A stretch of 64,000 bases of DNA from Sutcliffiella sp. FSL R7-0096 (GCF_038595065.1 NZ_CP152003.1:3824001-3888000), one strand, 5' to 3'. Counted from the first letter of the stretch, positions 1-8,816 are shown. The notes: a model not told the origin generated them from the letters alone. Made by a program: numbers and translations.

Positions 1-2034
1 TATAGCCGTGTTGAAACGTAGGCCTTCGTAGTCTTCTGTTACTTTTTTCACGGTAGCATGGTACGTTTTCTCAAGAGTATCTTCTTCTGTCACTTCCACA
101 ACCTTGGAGCTTAGCTTGCCGTTTTCTTCTACAAACAATCTCCAAACGCGATCCAAGAAGCGACGGGAGCCGTCAAGTCCGTTGGTGGACCATGCGATGG
201 ATGCCTCAAGTGGCCCCATGAACATTTCATATAGACGAAGGGTGTCGGCACCGTGGGATTCAACGATGTGATCAGGGTTTACGACATTCCCTTTGGATTT
301 ACTCATCTTTTCATTATTTTCCCCTAGGATCATTCCTTGGTTAAATAGCTTTTGGAATGGCTCTTTTGTTGGAACCACACCGATATCGTATAGGAATTTG
401 TGCCAGAAACGTGCGTATAGTAAGTGAAGTACAGCGTGCTCTGCTCCACCGATGTAGATGTCGACTGGCAACCATTCTTTCAATTTTTCTGGGTCAGCTA
501 ATTTCTCGCTGTTTTTCGGGTCAATATAGCGCAAGTAGTACCAGCAGCTTCCGCCCCATTGTGGCATCGTGTTAGTTTCGCGACGGCCTCTTTTGCCTGT
601 TTCAGGGTCTACGACATTTACCCAGTCCTCAATGGCAGCAAGCGGGGATTCGCCTGTACCGGATGGACGGATTTCAGATGTTTTTGGTAATACAAGTGGA
701 AGCTGATCTTCCGGTACCGCTGTAGTCGTGCCATCTTCCCAATGAATGATTGGAATCGGCTCGCCCCAGTAACGCTGACGGCTGAACAACCAGTCACGAA
801 GGCGGTAGGATACTTTCTTTTCGCCTTTTGCATTAGCAGCTAACCATTCGATCATGTTGGAAATCGCTTCATCTTTACCAAGGCCATTTAAGAAATCGGA
901 GTTAACGTGTTCGCCATCACCTGTATAGGCTTCCTTGGAAACATCGCCACCTGCAACCACTTCTACGATAGGAAGGTCAAACTTCGTTGCGAATTCCCAG
1001 TCACGCTCGTCATGAGCAGGCACTGCCATGATGGCACCAGTTCCATAGCTCATTAATACGTAATCGGCAATCCAGATTGGCAATTTCTCGCCGTTAGCAG
1101 GGTTTACAGCAAATGCTCCCGTGAACTCACCGGATTTTTCTTTGGAAAGTTCAGTACGCTCAAGGTCACTCTTGCTTTGGACTTTTGCGATATAGGCTTC
1201 TACTGCGTCACGCTGCTCATCAGTTGTGATTTTTTTCACTAACGGATGCTCTGGAGCCAGTACTGCATAAGTGGCGCCGAAAAGTGTGTCCGGACGTGTC
1301 GTGAAAACGGTGAAGTTCTCATCTGTCCCGTCGATGCTGAAATGTACATTCGCACCTTCCGAACGGCCAATCCAGTTACGCTGCATATCCTTCAAGCTTT
1401 CTGGCCAATCCAACTCGTTCAAGTCTTCCAATAGTCGATCTGCGTATTCTGTGATTCTAAGGATCCATTGTCTCATCGGACGGCGTTCTACGGGATGGCC
1501 CCCACGCTCTGATTTCCCGTCGATTACTTCTTCATTTGCTAAAACCGTACCTAGTGCAGGGCACCAGTTTACAGGGACTTCGTCCACATATGCCAAGCCT
1601 TTTTCGTAAAGCTTTAAGAAAATCCATTGTGTCCATTTATAGTACTCAGGATCTGTTGTGTTTACTTCACGGTCCCAATCATAGGAGAATCCTAGGGACT
1701 TAATTTGTCTGCGGAATGTGTTAATGTTTTGCTCTGTGAATTCTGCAGGATCGTTTCCTGTATCCAAAGCATATTGCTCTGCAGGTAGACCGAATGCATC
1801 CCACCCCATTGGATGCAGGACATTTTGTCCTTGCATACGCTTCATGCGTGAAAGGATATCTGTTGCTGTGTAACCTTCCGGGTGACCTACGTGCAGGCCT
1901 GCGCCGGATGGGTAAGGGAACATGTCTAGTGCGTAGAATTTCTCTTTCCCTTTTTCCTCGTGTGTTTTAAATGTTTTATTTTCTTCCCAATACTTTTGCC
2001 ACTTTATTTCAATGGACTGATGGTGAAATGACAT
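1..2034 (-). CDS. leuS: Leucyl-tRNA synthetase, 3' end cut off by window edge
   Basis: Charges tRNA-Leu with leucine in the cytoplasm. Reading the minus strand from the ATG at 2034 gives 678 uninterrupted codons running off the left edge; the family is about 800 residues long, so the C-terminal anticodon-binding part is missing. The N-terminus has the class I signature with HVGH near residue 48 ([16 protein letters not shown]), followed by the large editing insertion, and KMSKS (seen as MSKSKGN) lies near 310-295. A GGAGGAAG ribosome binding site precedes the ATG. An upstream T-box leader makes expression depend on uncharged tRNA-Leu. The identity is secure. Confidence 0.97.
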   Translation of the reverse strand, partial: MSFHHQSIEIKWQKYWEENKTFKTHEEKGKEKFYALDMFPYPSGAGLHVGHPEGYTATDILSRMKRMQGQNVLHPMGWDAFGLPAEQYALDTGNDPAEFTEQNINTFRRQIKSLGFSYDWDREVNTTDPEYYKWTQWIFLKLYEKGLAYVDEVPVNWCPALGTVLANEEVIDGKSERGGHPVERRPMRQWILRITEYADRLLEDLNELDWPESLKDMQRNWIGRSEGANVHFSIDGTDENFTVFTTRPDTLFGATYAVLAPEHPLVKKITTDEQRDAVEAYIAKVQSKSDLERTELSKEKSGEFTGAFAVNPANGEKLPIWIADYVLMSYGTGAIMAVPAHDERDWEFATKFDLPIVEVVAGGDVSKEAYTGDGEHVNSDFLNGLGKDEAISNMIEWLAANAKGEKKVSYRLRDWLFSRQRYWGEPIPIIHWEDGTTTAVPEDQLPLVLPKTSEIRPSGTGESPLAAIEDWVNVVDPETGKRGRRETNTMPQWGGSCWYYLRYIDPKNSEKLADPEKLKEWLPVDIYIGGAEHAVLHLLYARFWHKFLYDIGVVPTKEPFQKLFNQGMILGENNEKMSKSKGNVVNPDHIVESHGADTLRLYEMFMGPLEASIAWSTNGLDGSRRFLDRVWRLFVEENGKLSSKVVEVTEEDTLEKTYHATVKKVTEDYEGLRFNTAI

Positions 2035-2207
2035 CTTTTCTTCCTCCTGATAATTCAAATGGATAGGCTGTTATTCTTCATTAATTTGTTTGTTTATTTG
2101 AAGTTTGATCGTTTCTTTACGCTTCAGGCACTCGCCTTATGCTCCAATCCACTCAAATGTTTAACTTTAACGTAAAAATAATTTTTAAAAAACAGCCGAT
2201 AAATACA

Positions 2208-2486
2208 AAAAACCCCTCATCCCAATAAAGGGACGAGAGGTTTGAATATACTTAACCTACCGCGGTACCACCCAGATTATTGTCACAGCTACACCATGAC
2301 AATCACTCGAATCCTTAACGCGGATGATACGGCGAAATATTACTACCTTCTGCATGAAGGGTTCACACTTGCTACTCCAAGGCGAGTTCATGTACGATCG
2401 TTTGTTGACTTCCACCACCCGTCAACTCTCTATGCTCGTTTCGTCCACTACTAATCCTTTTCAACGTATAAATTTTAGTTGTTAGT
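2208..2486 (-). promoter_or_regulatory. T-box leader (tRNA-Leu riboswitch) of leuS
   Basis: Reading on the minus strand, the leader starts near 2486. It has a stem I region with AGAGAG and GGAGTAGCAAG-like segments, then the conserved T-box TGGGTGGTACCGCGG at about 2261-2275. It ends in a factor-independent terminator (CCTCTCGTCCC...GGGATGAGGGG followed by T residues) at about 2208-2241. A CTC triplet at 2386-2384 in the expected position is a plausible leucine specifier, although the specifier loop was not folded. Uncharged tRNA-Leu is expected to stabilise the antiterminator and switch leuS on. Confidence 0.92.
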
Positions 2487-2490
2487 TTGT

Positions 2491-2519
2491 ATTGTAATGA
2501 ATTTGCTTAAAAACTGCAA
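2491..2519 (-). promoter_or_regulatory. Sigma-A promoter of leuS T-box transcript
   Basis: On the minus strand TTGCAG (2519-2514) and TACAAT (2496-2491) are separated by 17 bases and lie just upstream of the T-box leader. Both differ from the sigma-A consensus by one or two bases. Confidence 0.7.
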
Positions 2520-2585
2520 GGGGTATTTTCCCTATCCATTATAAACGTTTTTCGGAAATGTATTCCATGCCATGTCACAGTAGCT

Positions 2586-2732
2586 TTAGCAACAGGATGA
2601 TACCTTTTCGTTCTGGCTTTCGTTGCAGCAATCCTCTTTTTTCACTTCTTCACAACATACGCGGTCTTCCTTCACTTCTATGATTTCCACTTCACAACAG
2701 TTGGATTCTTTCTTTTTTAAAAATGAGAACAT
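2586..2732 (-). CDS. Small Cys-rich protein with vicinal cysteine pairs (48 aa)
   Basis: I do not recognise a named family. The 48-codon frame begins MFSFLKKKESNCCEVEIIEV and ends SSCC; it contains four CC pairs (near residues 12, 26, 36 and 47) in an otherwise charged peptide. An AAAGGAGG site sits 7 bases before the ATG, which argues for real translation. The gene follows the 63-codon gene ending at 2784 in the same direction, and each has its own ATCAA-N6-TTGAT palindrome just upstream. Vicinal cysteines commonly bind soft metals or arsenite, so a metal(loid)-binding or metallochaperone role is an inference only. Confidence 0.7.
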   Translation of the reverse strand: MFSFLKKKESNCCEVEIIEVKEDRVCCEEVKKEDCCNESQNEKVSSCC

Positions 2733-2754
2733 ATCTTTTCCTCCTTTGTGTTAA

Positions 2755-2770
2755 ATCAATATTTTTTGAT
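2755..2770. promoter_or_regulatory. ATCAA-N6-TTGAT palindrome, ArsR-type operator candidate
   Basis: Exact inverted repeat ATCAA (2755-2759), six bases, TTGAT (2766-2770). It lies about 23 bases upstream of the 48-codon Cys-rich gene and immediately before its ribosome binding site. The same arrangement recurs at 2995-3010. As I recall, ArsR/AseR-type repressors of Bacillus use sites of this shape. The match to that family is from memory. Confidence 0.55.
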
Positions 2771-2783
2771 TTATTATACAAAA

Positions 2784-2975
2784 TTAATTTTGTGCACAGC
2801 ATGGATCTTTTTGTTGACTCTGGCTGTGTCTGATAACTTGGGCATATAAGTTTTGCAGATAGCTGATCATGTTTATTCTTCTTCCATTAGATTCCATTGC
2901 CAATCGGCTGTCATGTTGCAAGCTCTCTACTCTTTGTTCGTTCAATTTTGAAAGTGTATATGGATGTGTGTTCAT
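2784..2975 (-). CDS. Small protein with C-terminal CC motif (63 aa), unknown
   Basis: Function not recognised. The product is a 63-residue polar, probably helical protein with a single C-terminal PCCAQN motif. The start is supported by an AAGGAGGG site seven bases before the ATG. It is the first of two small co-directional genes whose only shared feature is a vicinal cysteine pair, and both are preceded by the same ATCAA-N6-TTGAT palindrome. Co-regulation by a thiol-based metal(loid) repressor is the simplest reading; no arsR-like gene is present in this window. Confidence 0.65.
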   Translation of the reverse strand: MNTHPYTLSKLNEQRVESLQHDSRLAMESNGRRINMISYLQNLYAQVIRHSQSQQKDPCCAQN

Positions 2976-2994
2976 ATTCTTCCCTCCTTCTTAT

Positions 2995-3010
2995 ATCAAA
3001 TATAATTGAT
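2995..3010. promoter_or_regulatory. ATCAA-N6-TTGAT palindrome upstream of 63-aa gene
   Basis: ATCAA (2995-2999), ATATAA spacer, TTGAT (3006-3010), placed 20 bases upstream of the ATG at 2975. It is the second exact copy of the palindrome found at 2755-2770, with a different spacer sequence. The half-sites are therefore conserved while the spacer is not, as expected for a repressor operator. Confidence 0.55.
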
Positions 3011-3109
3011 TAATTAGTTTTATTATATGTGCGGAGGAAAAATTATGCAACTAATAGATCAAAAAAATTGATTTTATTTTTCGACAGCTACATATTAGAG
3101 TTTAAATAC

Positions 3110-3151
3110 AAAAAGCCCCAGGTTCCACCTTCCTTAAAAAGTGGTAACCTG
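3110..3151 (-). terminator. Terminator of hydroxybutyrate dehydrogenase operon
   Basis: Minus-strand hairpin CAGGTTACCAC...GTGGAACCTG followed by GGGGCTTTTT, located about 20 bases after the stop codon of the SDR gene at 3172. Confidence 0.8.
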
Positions 3152-3171
3152 AGACTCAACCCATCAAAAGA

Positions 3172-3948
3172 TTATTGCACCGTATATCCACCATCTATCA
3201 CGACTGCTTGCCCGGTAACGCCTCCAGCCGCGTCGCTGCTTAAAAACATTGCATAATCGGCAATCTCCTTCACTTGCAGCAGTCTGCGCTGCGGGACAAG
3301 TGGGTAAATGACCTCTTCCAATACTTTTTCCAACGGTACCTTCCGTGTCTCTGCCAGATCCTTCAGCTGTCCTCGGACTAGCGGAGTATCCACATACCCA
3401 GGGCACAATGCATTAACAGTGATTCCATCGGCGGCTCCCTCTAAGGCAGAGACTTTTGTCAAACCAATGACTCCGTGTTTGGCACTGTTATATGCTGCCT
3501 TCCCTGCAAATCCGATCAAGCCGTTAATGGAAGCCATATTTAATATCCTCCCGAACCCTTGGGCTTTCATGACCGGAAAAGCGTGCTTTGTAGCGACAAA
3601 AGGTGCCACAAGCATGACTCGTGTCAGTAACTCGAATTTTTCTGTAGGGAATTCTTCAATCATAGATACATATTGCAATCCTGCATTATTTATCAGTACA
3701 TCCAACCGTCCAAACTCAGAGACCGTTGCATCAATCACAGATTTCAACTCTTCTTCCGAAGTTACATCACAACGTAAACCCATTGCTGTGAACCCCAGAC
3801 GGTTCAAGCCTTCTCCTGCTTCTACAACGTTCTCCTCATTCAGATCAGTCAAAACAACTTTTGCTCCAGCTTCGGCAAAACGTTTTCCTATTTCGTATCC
3901 TATTCCTTGGGCTGCTCCGGTGATGAGAACAACTTTATCTTTAACCAA
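3172..3948 (-). CDS. 3-hydroxybutyrate dehydrogenase (SDR family)
   Basis: Cytoplasmic NAD-dependent oxidation of D-3-hydroxybutyrate to acetoacetate is the likely reaction. The 258-residue protein is a classical short-chain dehydrogenase. It has the Rossmann motif TGAAQGIG near residue 11, NNAG at about 87, the catalytic Ser in NMASING near 138, and Tyr/Lys in YNSAKHG near 153. Its length matches HBDH (about 258). It lies 27 bases downstream of a GntP-type permease and shares that gene's sigma-54 promoter, which supports a substrate imported by the permease. Specificity for hydroxybutyrate rather than another hydroxy acid is inferred from overall resemblance (for example to YxjF/BdhA) and context. 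Confidence 0.85.
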   Translation of the reverse strand: MVKDKVVLITGAAQGIGYEIGKRFAEAGAKVVLTDLNEENVVEAGEGLNRLGFTAMGLRCDVTSEEELKSVIDATVSEFGRLDVLINNAGLQYVSMIEEFPTEKFELLTRVMLVAPFVATKHAFPVMKAQGFGRILNMASINGLIGFAGKAAYNSAKHGVIGLTKVSALEGAADGITVNALCPGYVDTPLVRGQLKDLAETRKVPLEKVLEEVIYPLVPQRRLLQVKEIADYAMFLSSDAAGGVTGQAVVIDGGYTVQ

Positions 3949-3975
3949 TGCCCCAAACTCCCTTCGAAGTAAATA

Positions 3976-5298
3976 TTAGATTCCAAGTCCCATAGAGAAC
4001 AATGCAATAGCTAACGCCAAGCCGATTAACGGAACGATGACTGTCACTGCTGCAACCGGGCCATATGCCGCCTGATGCGTCTCTCCACAGATGGCACGGA
4101 CAGTCGTTACGACATAACCGTTATGTGGCAAGGAATCGAGTGCCCCGGATGAAATGGCTACTGTACGATGCAGCGCTTCAGGATTGACTCCCATATCGAT
4201 ATAATGAGGGGCAATCAACGGCAAGGCGATTACTTGCCCACCTGAAGCAGATCCCGTCATACCTGCAATGACACTTACTGCGATTGCCGCCCCGATTAGT
4301 GGACTGCCTGGGATATTCGTCATTGCTTCAACCACTGTACCAAATGCCGGAACCGCTTTGGCAACTCCACCGAACCCGACTACTGCCGCCGTGTTACCAA
4401 TGGCAATTAAAGCACCCATCGTTCCTTCAGATATCGCATTCCAGAAATTCTTGAAGTACTTTCTTCCTAGTATATAGGTAGTGATGATTCCTCCGAGCAA
4501 TGCAACGATCAACGCAGATTGCATAAGGGAATCATGGAAAATGAATGAAATAACAAGAACAACAAACAACGGGATAAAACTTAAAAACGGATTAGGAAGT
4601 GGTCTTTCCCCATCGATTGTTGGATCGCTATCTCTAGAAACAAACGTCTCACCGCGACCAACCGCCTTGGAAATCATGCGCTTTAACCACCAGTAACCAA
4701 AAATCATCATAAACACGGCTACAAGTGCACTCACTTCCCAGCCTGCATATGGACTTGTGCCCAGATACTGAATAGGAATCCAGTTTTGAATCTCAGGAGA
4801 CCCCGCAGAAGTCATGGTAAATGTTACAGAACCAAAAGCAAGTGCCGCCGGAATGAATCGGCGCGGCAGGTTCGCTTGCTTGAACAAACTGATTGCCATC
4901 GGATAAACGGAGAAGGCTACTACGAATAAACTAACTCCCCCATAGGTTAAGATTGCACATGCTGCGACAATGGCCAAAACAGCAAAACGCATACCAAGTT
5001 TATCAACAACAAGCTTGGATACGGAATCCGCCGCTCCGCTGTCCTCCATCACCTTTCCAAAAATGGCACCAAGTAAGAACATCAGGTACCAGGATGTCAC
5101 AAAGGATGAGAAACCGCCCATATAACTGCTGACAAAGTTGACCTCTCCTTCACCTACAAGTTGTGGAAATAATGGCATCCCACTTAATAGTGCAACAAAC
5201 AATGCCGATAATGGGCCAACCACCAATAGGTTCATGCCTCTCATCGTTAGAAAAATCAATAATGCCAAACCGCCGATAAGACCAATCATACTCCACAT
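3976..5298 (-). CDS. GntP-family permease, probably for 3-hydroxybutyrate
   Basis: A 440-residue inner-membrane protein made almost entirely of hydrophobic helices, typical of the gluconate:H+ symporter (GntP) family. Features include an N-terminal MWSMIGLIGGLALLIFLTMR helix and the conserved MTGSASGGQ and DSLPHNG segments in the C-terminal half. It resembles B. subtilis YxjC, which sits with an SDR and CoA-transferase genes. Here the next gene, 27 bases on, is a 3-hydroxybutyrate dehydrogenase-like SDR, so hydroxybutyrate import is the best guess. The leader carries a sigma-54 promoter and a cre site, suggesting induction by substrate and repression by preferred sugars. Confidence 0.85.
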   Translation of the reverse strand: MWSMIGLIGGLALLIFLTMRGMNLLVVGPLSALFVALLSGMPLFPQLVGEGEVNFVSSYMGGFSSFVTSWYLMFLLGAIFGKVMEDSGAADSVSKLVVDKLGMRFAVLAIVAACAILTYGGVSLFVVAFSVYPMAISLFKQANLPRRFIPAALAFGSVTFTMTSAGSPEIQNWIPIQYLGTSPYAGWEVSALVAVFMMIFGYWWLKRMISKAVGRGETFVSRDSDPTIDGERPLPNPFLSFIPLFVVLVISFIFHDSLMQSALIVALLGGIITTYILGRKYFKNFWNAISEGTMGALIAIGNTAAVVGFGGVAKAVPAFGTVVEAMTNIPGSPLIGAAIAVSVIAGMTGSASGGQVIALPLIAPHYIDMGVNPEALHRTVAISSGALDSLPHNGYVVTTVRAICGETHQAAYGPVAAVTVIVPLIGLALAIALFSMGLGI

Positions 5299-5319
5299 CT
5301 GTCTTTCCCCCTCTACTTA

Positions 5320-5334
5320 GGTAAACGCTTTCAT
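5320..5334 (-). promoter_or_regulatory. cre site (CcpA operator) in permease leader
   Basis: The minus-strand sequence ATGAAAGCGTTTACC fits the catabolite-responsive element consensus WTGNAANCGNWNNCW except at the last base. It lies about 35 bases downstream of the predicted sigma-54 start site and 22 bases before the permease ATG, a position suited to CcpA acting as a roadblock. Confidence 0.7.
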
Positions 5335-5380
5335 TATCCAAAAAGCAAATACCTTTGTTTTTGTCTTCCGAAAATACTAA

Positions 5381-5397
5381 TGCAAGAAGCGTGCCAA
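5381..5397 (-). promoter_or_regulatory. Sigma-54 (-24/-12) promoter of permease-dehydrogenase operon
   Basis: The minus strand reads TTGGCACGCTTCTTGCAT, matching the sigma-54 consensus TTGGCACG-N4-TTGCA with both invariant dinucleotides (GG at -24, GC at -12). It lies about 83 bases upstream of the permease start and downstream of a sigma-54 activator gene. This is as good a match as the consensus allows. Confidence 0.93.
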
Positions 5398-5482
5398 CTT
5401 ACAAAGTTAATTGTTTCAATATTTTGAACAAAGTTTTTTTCCGGAAATCTGGACAAAAGCAGACGAACTGGTATTAAACAAA

Positions 5483-5524
5483 GGATTCCAGAATCCCGGA
5501 ATACTTTCCGGTTTCCTGGAATCC
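5483..5524. promoter_or_regulatory. Nested palindrome, candidate activator-binding enhancer
   Basis: Outer arms GGATTCCAG/CTGGAATCC (5483-5491 and 5516-5524) enclose inner arms CCGGAA/TTCCGG (5496-5501 and 5506-5511). It is centred about 110 bases upstream of the -24/-12 promoter, the usual distance for an upstream activating sequence of an AAA+ activator, and a further TTTCCGGAAA lies near 5436. On the minus strand it is followed by TTTGTTTAAT, so it could instead, or also, terminate the activator gene. Confidence 0.55.
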
Positions 5525-5548
5525 TTCTACTCATCCTAATTCTTTTTT

Positions 5549-6919
5549 TCATTGAATGGAGTATTTTTTCAACTTTTCATAAAGACTTGATTTACTGATA
5601 CCAAGCTGCTTGGCAGCCATCATCTTATCATTTTGATATTTTTCCAACGTTTGAGTCAATGCCTGCTTTTCTGCATCTTCCATGGTTTCCTTTAACGGCT
5701 TGGACCCAATCGGAATAGAAAAGGAATCTGTCAGGTAATCTGGGAGTGCCTCTAATGTCAGCTTTTCGCCTGTCGATAAGTGAACGGCTGCCTGGATGAC
5801 ATTCTCTAGCTCCCGGATATTTCCCGGCCAACGATAACGTGATAATGCTACCAAGGCATCATCCGCCACAGAAGTGACTCTCCTGCCGGTACGCTTGCAG
5901 ATTTTCTGAATAAAATGCTCCACAAGCTGCGGAATATCCTCTGTTCGTTCACTTAACGCTGGAATATGAAACGGGATGACATGAATTCTATAATAAAGGT
6001 CTTCACGGAACCGCTTCTCCTCCATCATCTTTTCCAAAGGACGGTTGGTGGCAGCAATGACACGGACATTCACCTGTACCGGCTTAATCGCACCAACCGG
6101 CTCCACTTCTCCTTCCTGCAATGCACGCAAAAGCTTAATTTGCATGGGCAGGGACATATCCCCGATCTCATCCAGGAAAAGGGTGCCGCCGTCGGCTAGT
6201 AGAAACTTCCCTTTCTTCCCGCCCTTCTTCGCTCCCGTAAATGCCCCTTCTTCATAACCGAACAATTCCGACTCCAGAAGGTGCTCTGGTATCGCTGCGC
6301 AATTCAATTTGATAAAAGGCATCTGGCTGCGGTTGCTTAACTGGTGGAGGCTGTGTGCAAACAATTCCTTCCCTGTTCCACTCTCACCCCGGATCAGGAT
6401 GGAAACATCACTGGCAGCGATCTGTTTCACCTTATCTTTCAATAATCGGATAAGCTTAGAGTTTCCGATAATGTCCTCAAGCGTGTATTTCACCCCGGTC
6501 TGTTGCTCATATTCCTGCAGATAGTTCCGGATCCGACCGAGCATGCTTTTGACATGACTGTTCATCTTATCCCATTCGCTCGTATCCCGGAAAATGACCG
6601 TTCCGTATGCTCCTATCACTTCTTTGTTCTTATTAAAAATCGGCACACGATTGGCAATCATATAATTCCCTTTAATATATTGAAGGTCTGCCAGCTCTTC
6701 CTTGCCGGTCTTGACCACTTCATGCATACGTGTATTTTCTATTACTTCGGTCACATGCTTGCCGATTACTTCTTTATTGTCCACCCCAATAAACTCACAA
6801 TAACTATCATTCATATAGATGATATTACCTTCATGATTGACGACCACTATCCACTCAAACGCATTTGCAATGATAGTATCCATCATTTCCTCTGTTAGTA
6901 AGCTTTCTTTTACTCCCAT
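5549..6919 (-). CDS. Sigma-54 dependent transcriptional activator (PAS-AAA+-Fis HTH)
   Basis: Activates sigma-54 RNA polymerase, most likely at the adjacent -24/-12 promoter. From the ATG at 6919 (preceded by AGGAGGGG; an upstream ATG at 6937 has no such site) the protein has 456 residues. An N-terminal PAS domain (about 10-110) probably senses the effector. The AAA+ domain (about 145-375) has Walker A GESGTGKE, the sigma-54 contact loop GAFTGA, Walker B GGTLFLDEIGD and the arginine-finger region. A C-terminal Fis-type helix-turn-helix ends ...LGISKSSLYEKLKKYSIQ. The architecture matches RocR/BkdR-type regulators of Bacillus. The hydroxybutyrate effector is inferred from neighbours. Confidence 0.92.
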   Translation of the reverse strand: MGVKESLLTEEMMDTIIANAFEWIVVVNHEGNIIYMNDSYCEFIGVDNKEVIGKHVTEVIENTRMHEVVKTGKEELADLQYIKGNYMIANRVPIFNKNKEVIGAYGTVIFRDTSEWDKMNSHVKSMLGRIRNYLQEYEQQTGVKYTLEDIIGNSKLIRLLKDKVKQIAASDVSILIRGESGTGKELFAHSLHQLSNRSQMPFIKLNCAAIPEHLLESELFGYEEGAFTGAKKGGKKGKFLLADGGTLFLDEIGDMSLPMQIKLLRALQEGEVEPVGAIKPVQVNVRVIAATNRPLEKMMEEKRFREDLYYRIHVIPFHIPALSERTEDIPQLVEHFIQKICKRTGRRVTSVADDALVALSRYRWPGNIRELENVIQAAVHLSTGEKLTLEALPDYLTDSFSIPIGSKPLKETMEDAEKQALTQTLEKYQNDKMMAAKQLGISKSSLYEKLKKYSIQ

Positions 6920-7052
6920 CTTATACCCCTCCTGCATAACTAAAATAAATATATCACAAAAGTCTGACGATTATGAGAGCGATTATATAATCATCAATAG
7001 TACAAATTTGATAGAATAGAAGTATCAAACAATTGATCGTGAGGAATGCATC

Positions 7053-8816
7053 ATGCCGGATTGGTCTTATCATGGAATATTCAGGCCTGTATTAAAAAAA
7101 ATTCCCCCAATATGGGCGAGGGAATTTATTCACCGTGGGATGAATATAATTGCCTCCCTTCCCCTTGGTGTAGGCGGACATATTATTAATTTTCTTGGCA
7201 GGGAGGAAAGCTCCCCTCATCTAGAAAAAGAGCACATGAATATCAGCTTCCAGAACCCGGTTGGATTATCGGGTGTTCTAGATCCCAATCTCAGTGGCAC
7301 GCGAGCATTCTCGAACCTTGGATTTGGATTTTTGGAAATCGGACCAGTAACATGGGAACCGACAGGGAACGGGGAAGCGCCAATAGTGAAGGAGGAAGCT
7401 CAGTCCATTCTCTTTCCAAAAGAATCGATAGGTTTCCAAGCAACCAAGGAAAAGCTAAAGAAGCTTCCACGTAAACAACCATTGCTAATTAGACTTCAGG
7501 GCAGCCAACAGGAAATAAAAGTAATGGCTGAAGGATTAGAACAATTTGCGATAGGTTTCATCGTGGAGGCTTCTGAAAGGATTGACATAGGATTTACCGA
7601 TAAACCTGTACTCTTATCGGTAAAAAATCCAAATAGCCTTTCGCTGACAAGCTTAACCTCTTTTTCCGGATTGATTGTGGAAGAAACAAACGGATTTGAA
7701 AACCTTAAAAAGGAAATCACCCAATTGAGATCACTTGGATGGAATAAAACCATCATTAGTTCAGGAGGAATACATGAACCGCTTCAAGCCATTGAATTGG
7801 CTGATGTTGGTGCAGATATGTTGATGGTAAAAGAAGGCTATGTCTTCTCGGGACCGGGACTAACCAAGCGAATCAAGGAATCCTTTTTAGATAAGGAGGG
7901 GAATACCAATCCATCTCAGGATGGTTGGTTTTCTTACTGGCTTTTCGGTTTGTTCATTCTGGCTGGAGGGTTGTTGGCCCTTCTTTTCAGCATCACTTCT
8001 ATCATTCTTCCATATGATGAACACTTTCTAAGAATGAAAAAAGAAGAAATTTGGATGTTCAATGAGCGTATCATGCTGTTTATGGCGCATGACAGGATGA
8101 CCCTTGCAGGAACGATGATTTCCGGTGGGATTGTGTATATGCAACTGGCCAAACATGGAGTCAAAAAAGGCTTGAAATGGGCTAAAGAGGCCATTGACCT
8201 TGCCGCAATAGTCGGCTTTCTAGGAATCTTTGCATTTATCGGCTACGGCTATTTCGACTGGTTGCACCTATTATTTTGGTTAATCCTATTGCCATTTTAC
8301 CTTCACGGTTATAGGAAGACAAAACGAATATCCGGTACACCCTCCTCTCCTAATAGGCTTAATAACAAGAGTTGGAAAGTGGGTATCTTTGGACAACTGG
8401 CATTTGTCGTTTTAGGGTTTTCCTTTGTAATGGGAGGCGTGATTATATCCGGTATTGGGGTATCCTCAGTATTTGTGGCAACGGATATTCAGTATATTTG
8501 TATGCCACCCGAGATGCTAGAACGCTTCAATCAAAATCTGATACCAGTTCTTGCCCATGATCGAGCTGGCTTCGGTAGCGCTCTTTTAAGTGTCGGACTC
8601 CTGGTATTGACCTTGGCACTATGGGGATACCAGCAAGGGAACCAGTGGGTATGGTGGACTTTCTTGATCGGAGGACTACCTGCTTTCATTGCTGGCATTT
8701 ACATTCACTTTGCGATAGGGTATACCACATTCATTCACCTGCTTCCAGCCTATTTTGCTCTAGGGTTATACCTTACAGGATTAGTATTATCCTATCGTTT
8801 TTTACATAGAAAATAA
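7053..8816 (+). CDS. Dihydroorotate-dehydrogenase-like domain fused to a membrane domain
   Basis: A 587-residue two-part protein. Residues about 1-285 resemble class 2 dihydroorotate dehydrogenases: NPVGLSG, GFGFLEIGPVT and, near the end, GADMLMVKEGYVFSGPGL correspond to FMN-barrel segments. The Asn/Ser active-site stretch expected in PyrD is not visible, so pyrimidine synthesis is doubtful. Residues about 292-587 form seven or more membrane helices with an internal repeat; each half carries an AHDR motif (LFMAHDRMTLAG near 345 and PVLAHDRAGFGS near 500). A membrane-bound flavoprotein or redox role is an inference. It is monocistronic, divergent from the sigma-54 activator, and ends in a terminator. 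Ribosome binding site GAGGA precedes the ATG. Confidence 0.8.
   Translation: MPDWSYHGIFRPVLKKIPPIWAREFIHRGMNIIASLPLGVGGHIINFLGREESSPHLEKEHMNISFQNPVGLSGVLDPNLSGTRAFSNLGFGFLEIGPVTWEPTGNGEAPIVKEEAQSILFPKESIGFQATKEKLKKLPRKQPLLIRLQGSQQEIKVMAEGLEQFAIGFIVEASERIDIGFTDKPVLLSVKNPNSLSLTSLTSFSGLIVEETNGFENLKKEITQLRSLGWNKTIISSGGIHEPLQAIELADVGADMLMVKEGYVFSGPGLTKRIKESFLDKEGNTNPSQDGWFSYWLFGLFILAGGLLALLFSITSIILPYDEHFLRMKKEEIWMFNERIMLFMAHDRMTLAGTMISGGIVYMQLAKHGVKKGLKWAKEAIDLAAIVGFLGIFAFIGYGYFDWLHLLFWLILLPFYLHGYRKTKRISGTPSSPNRLNNKSWKVGIFGQLAFVVLGFSFVMGGVIISGIGVSSVFVATDIQYICMPPEMLERFNQNLIPVLAHDRAGFGSALLSVGLLVLTLALWGYQQGNQWVWWTFLIGGLPAFIAGIYIHFAIGYTTFIHLLPAYFALGLYLTGLVLSYRFLHRK

Noticed and set aside
3308-3979. 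223-codon plus-strand frame opposite the SDR gene
   Set aside because: Complementary-strand shadow; the minus-strand SDR has all catalytic motifs and good context.
5483-5524. Plain intrinsic terminator only
   Set aside because: The T-run is interrupted (TTTGTTTAAT), and the nested palindrome sits at enhancer distance from a sigma-54 promoter. A dual role is kept open, so it was not listed as a terminator alone.
7053-8816. Annotation as ordinary dihydroorotate dehydrogenase (pyrD)
   Set aside because: The active-site Asn/Ser region is not recognisable, the C-terminal half is a membrane domain, and no pyr genes or pyr attenuator are nearby.
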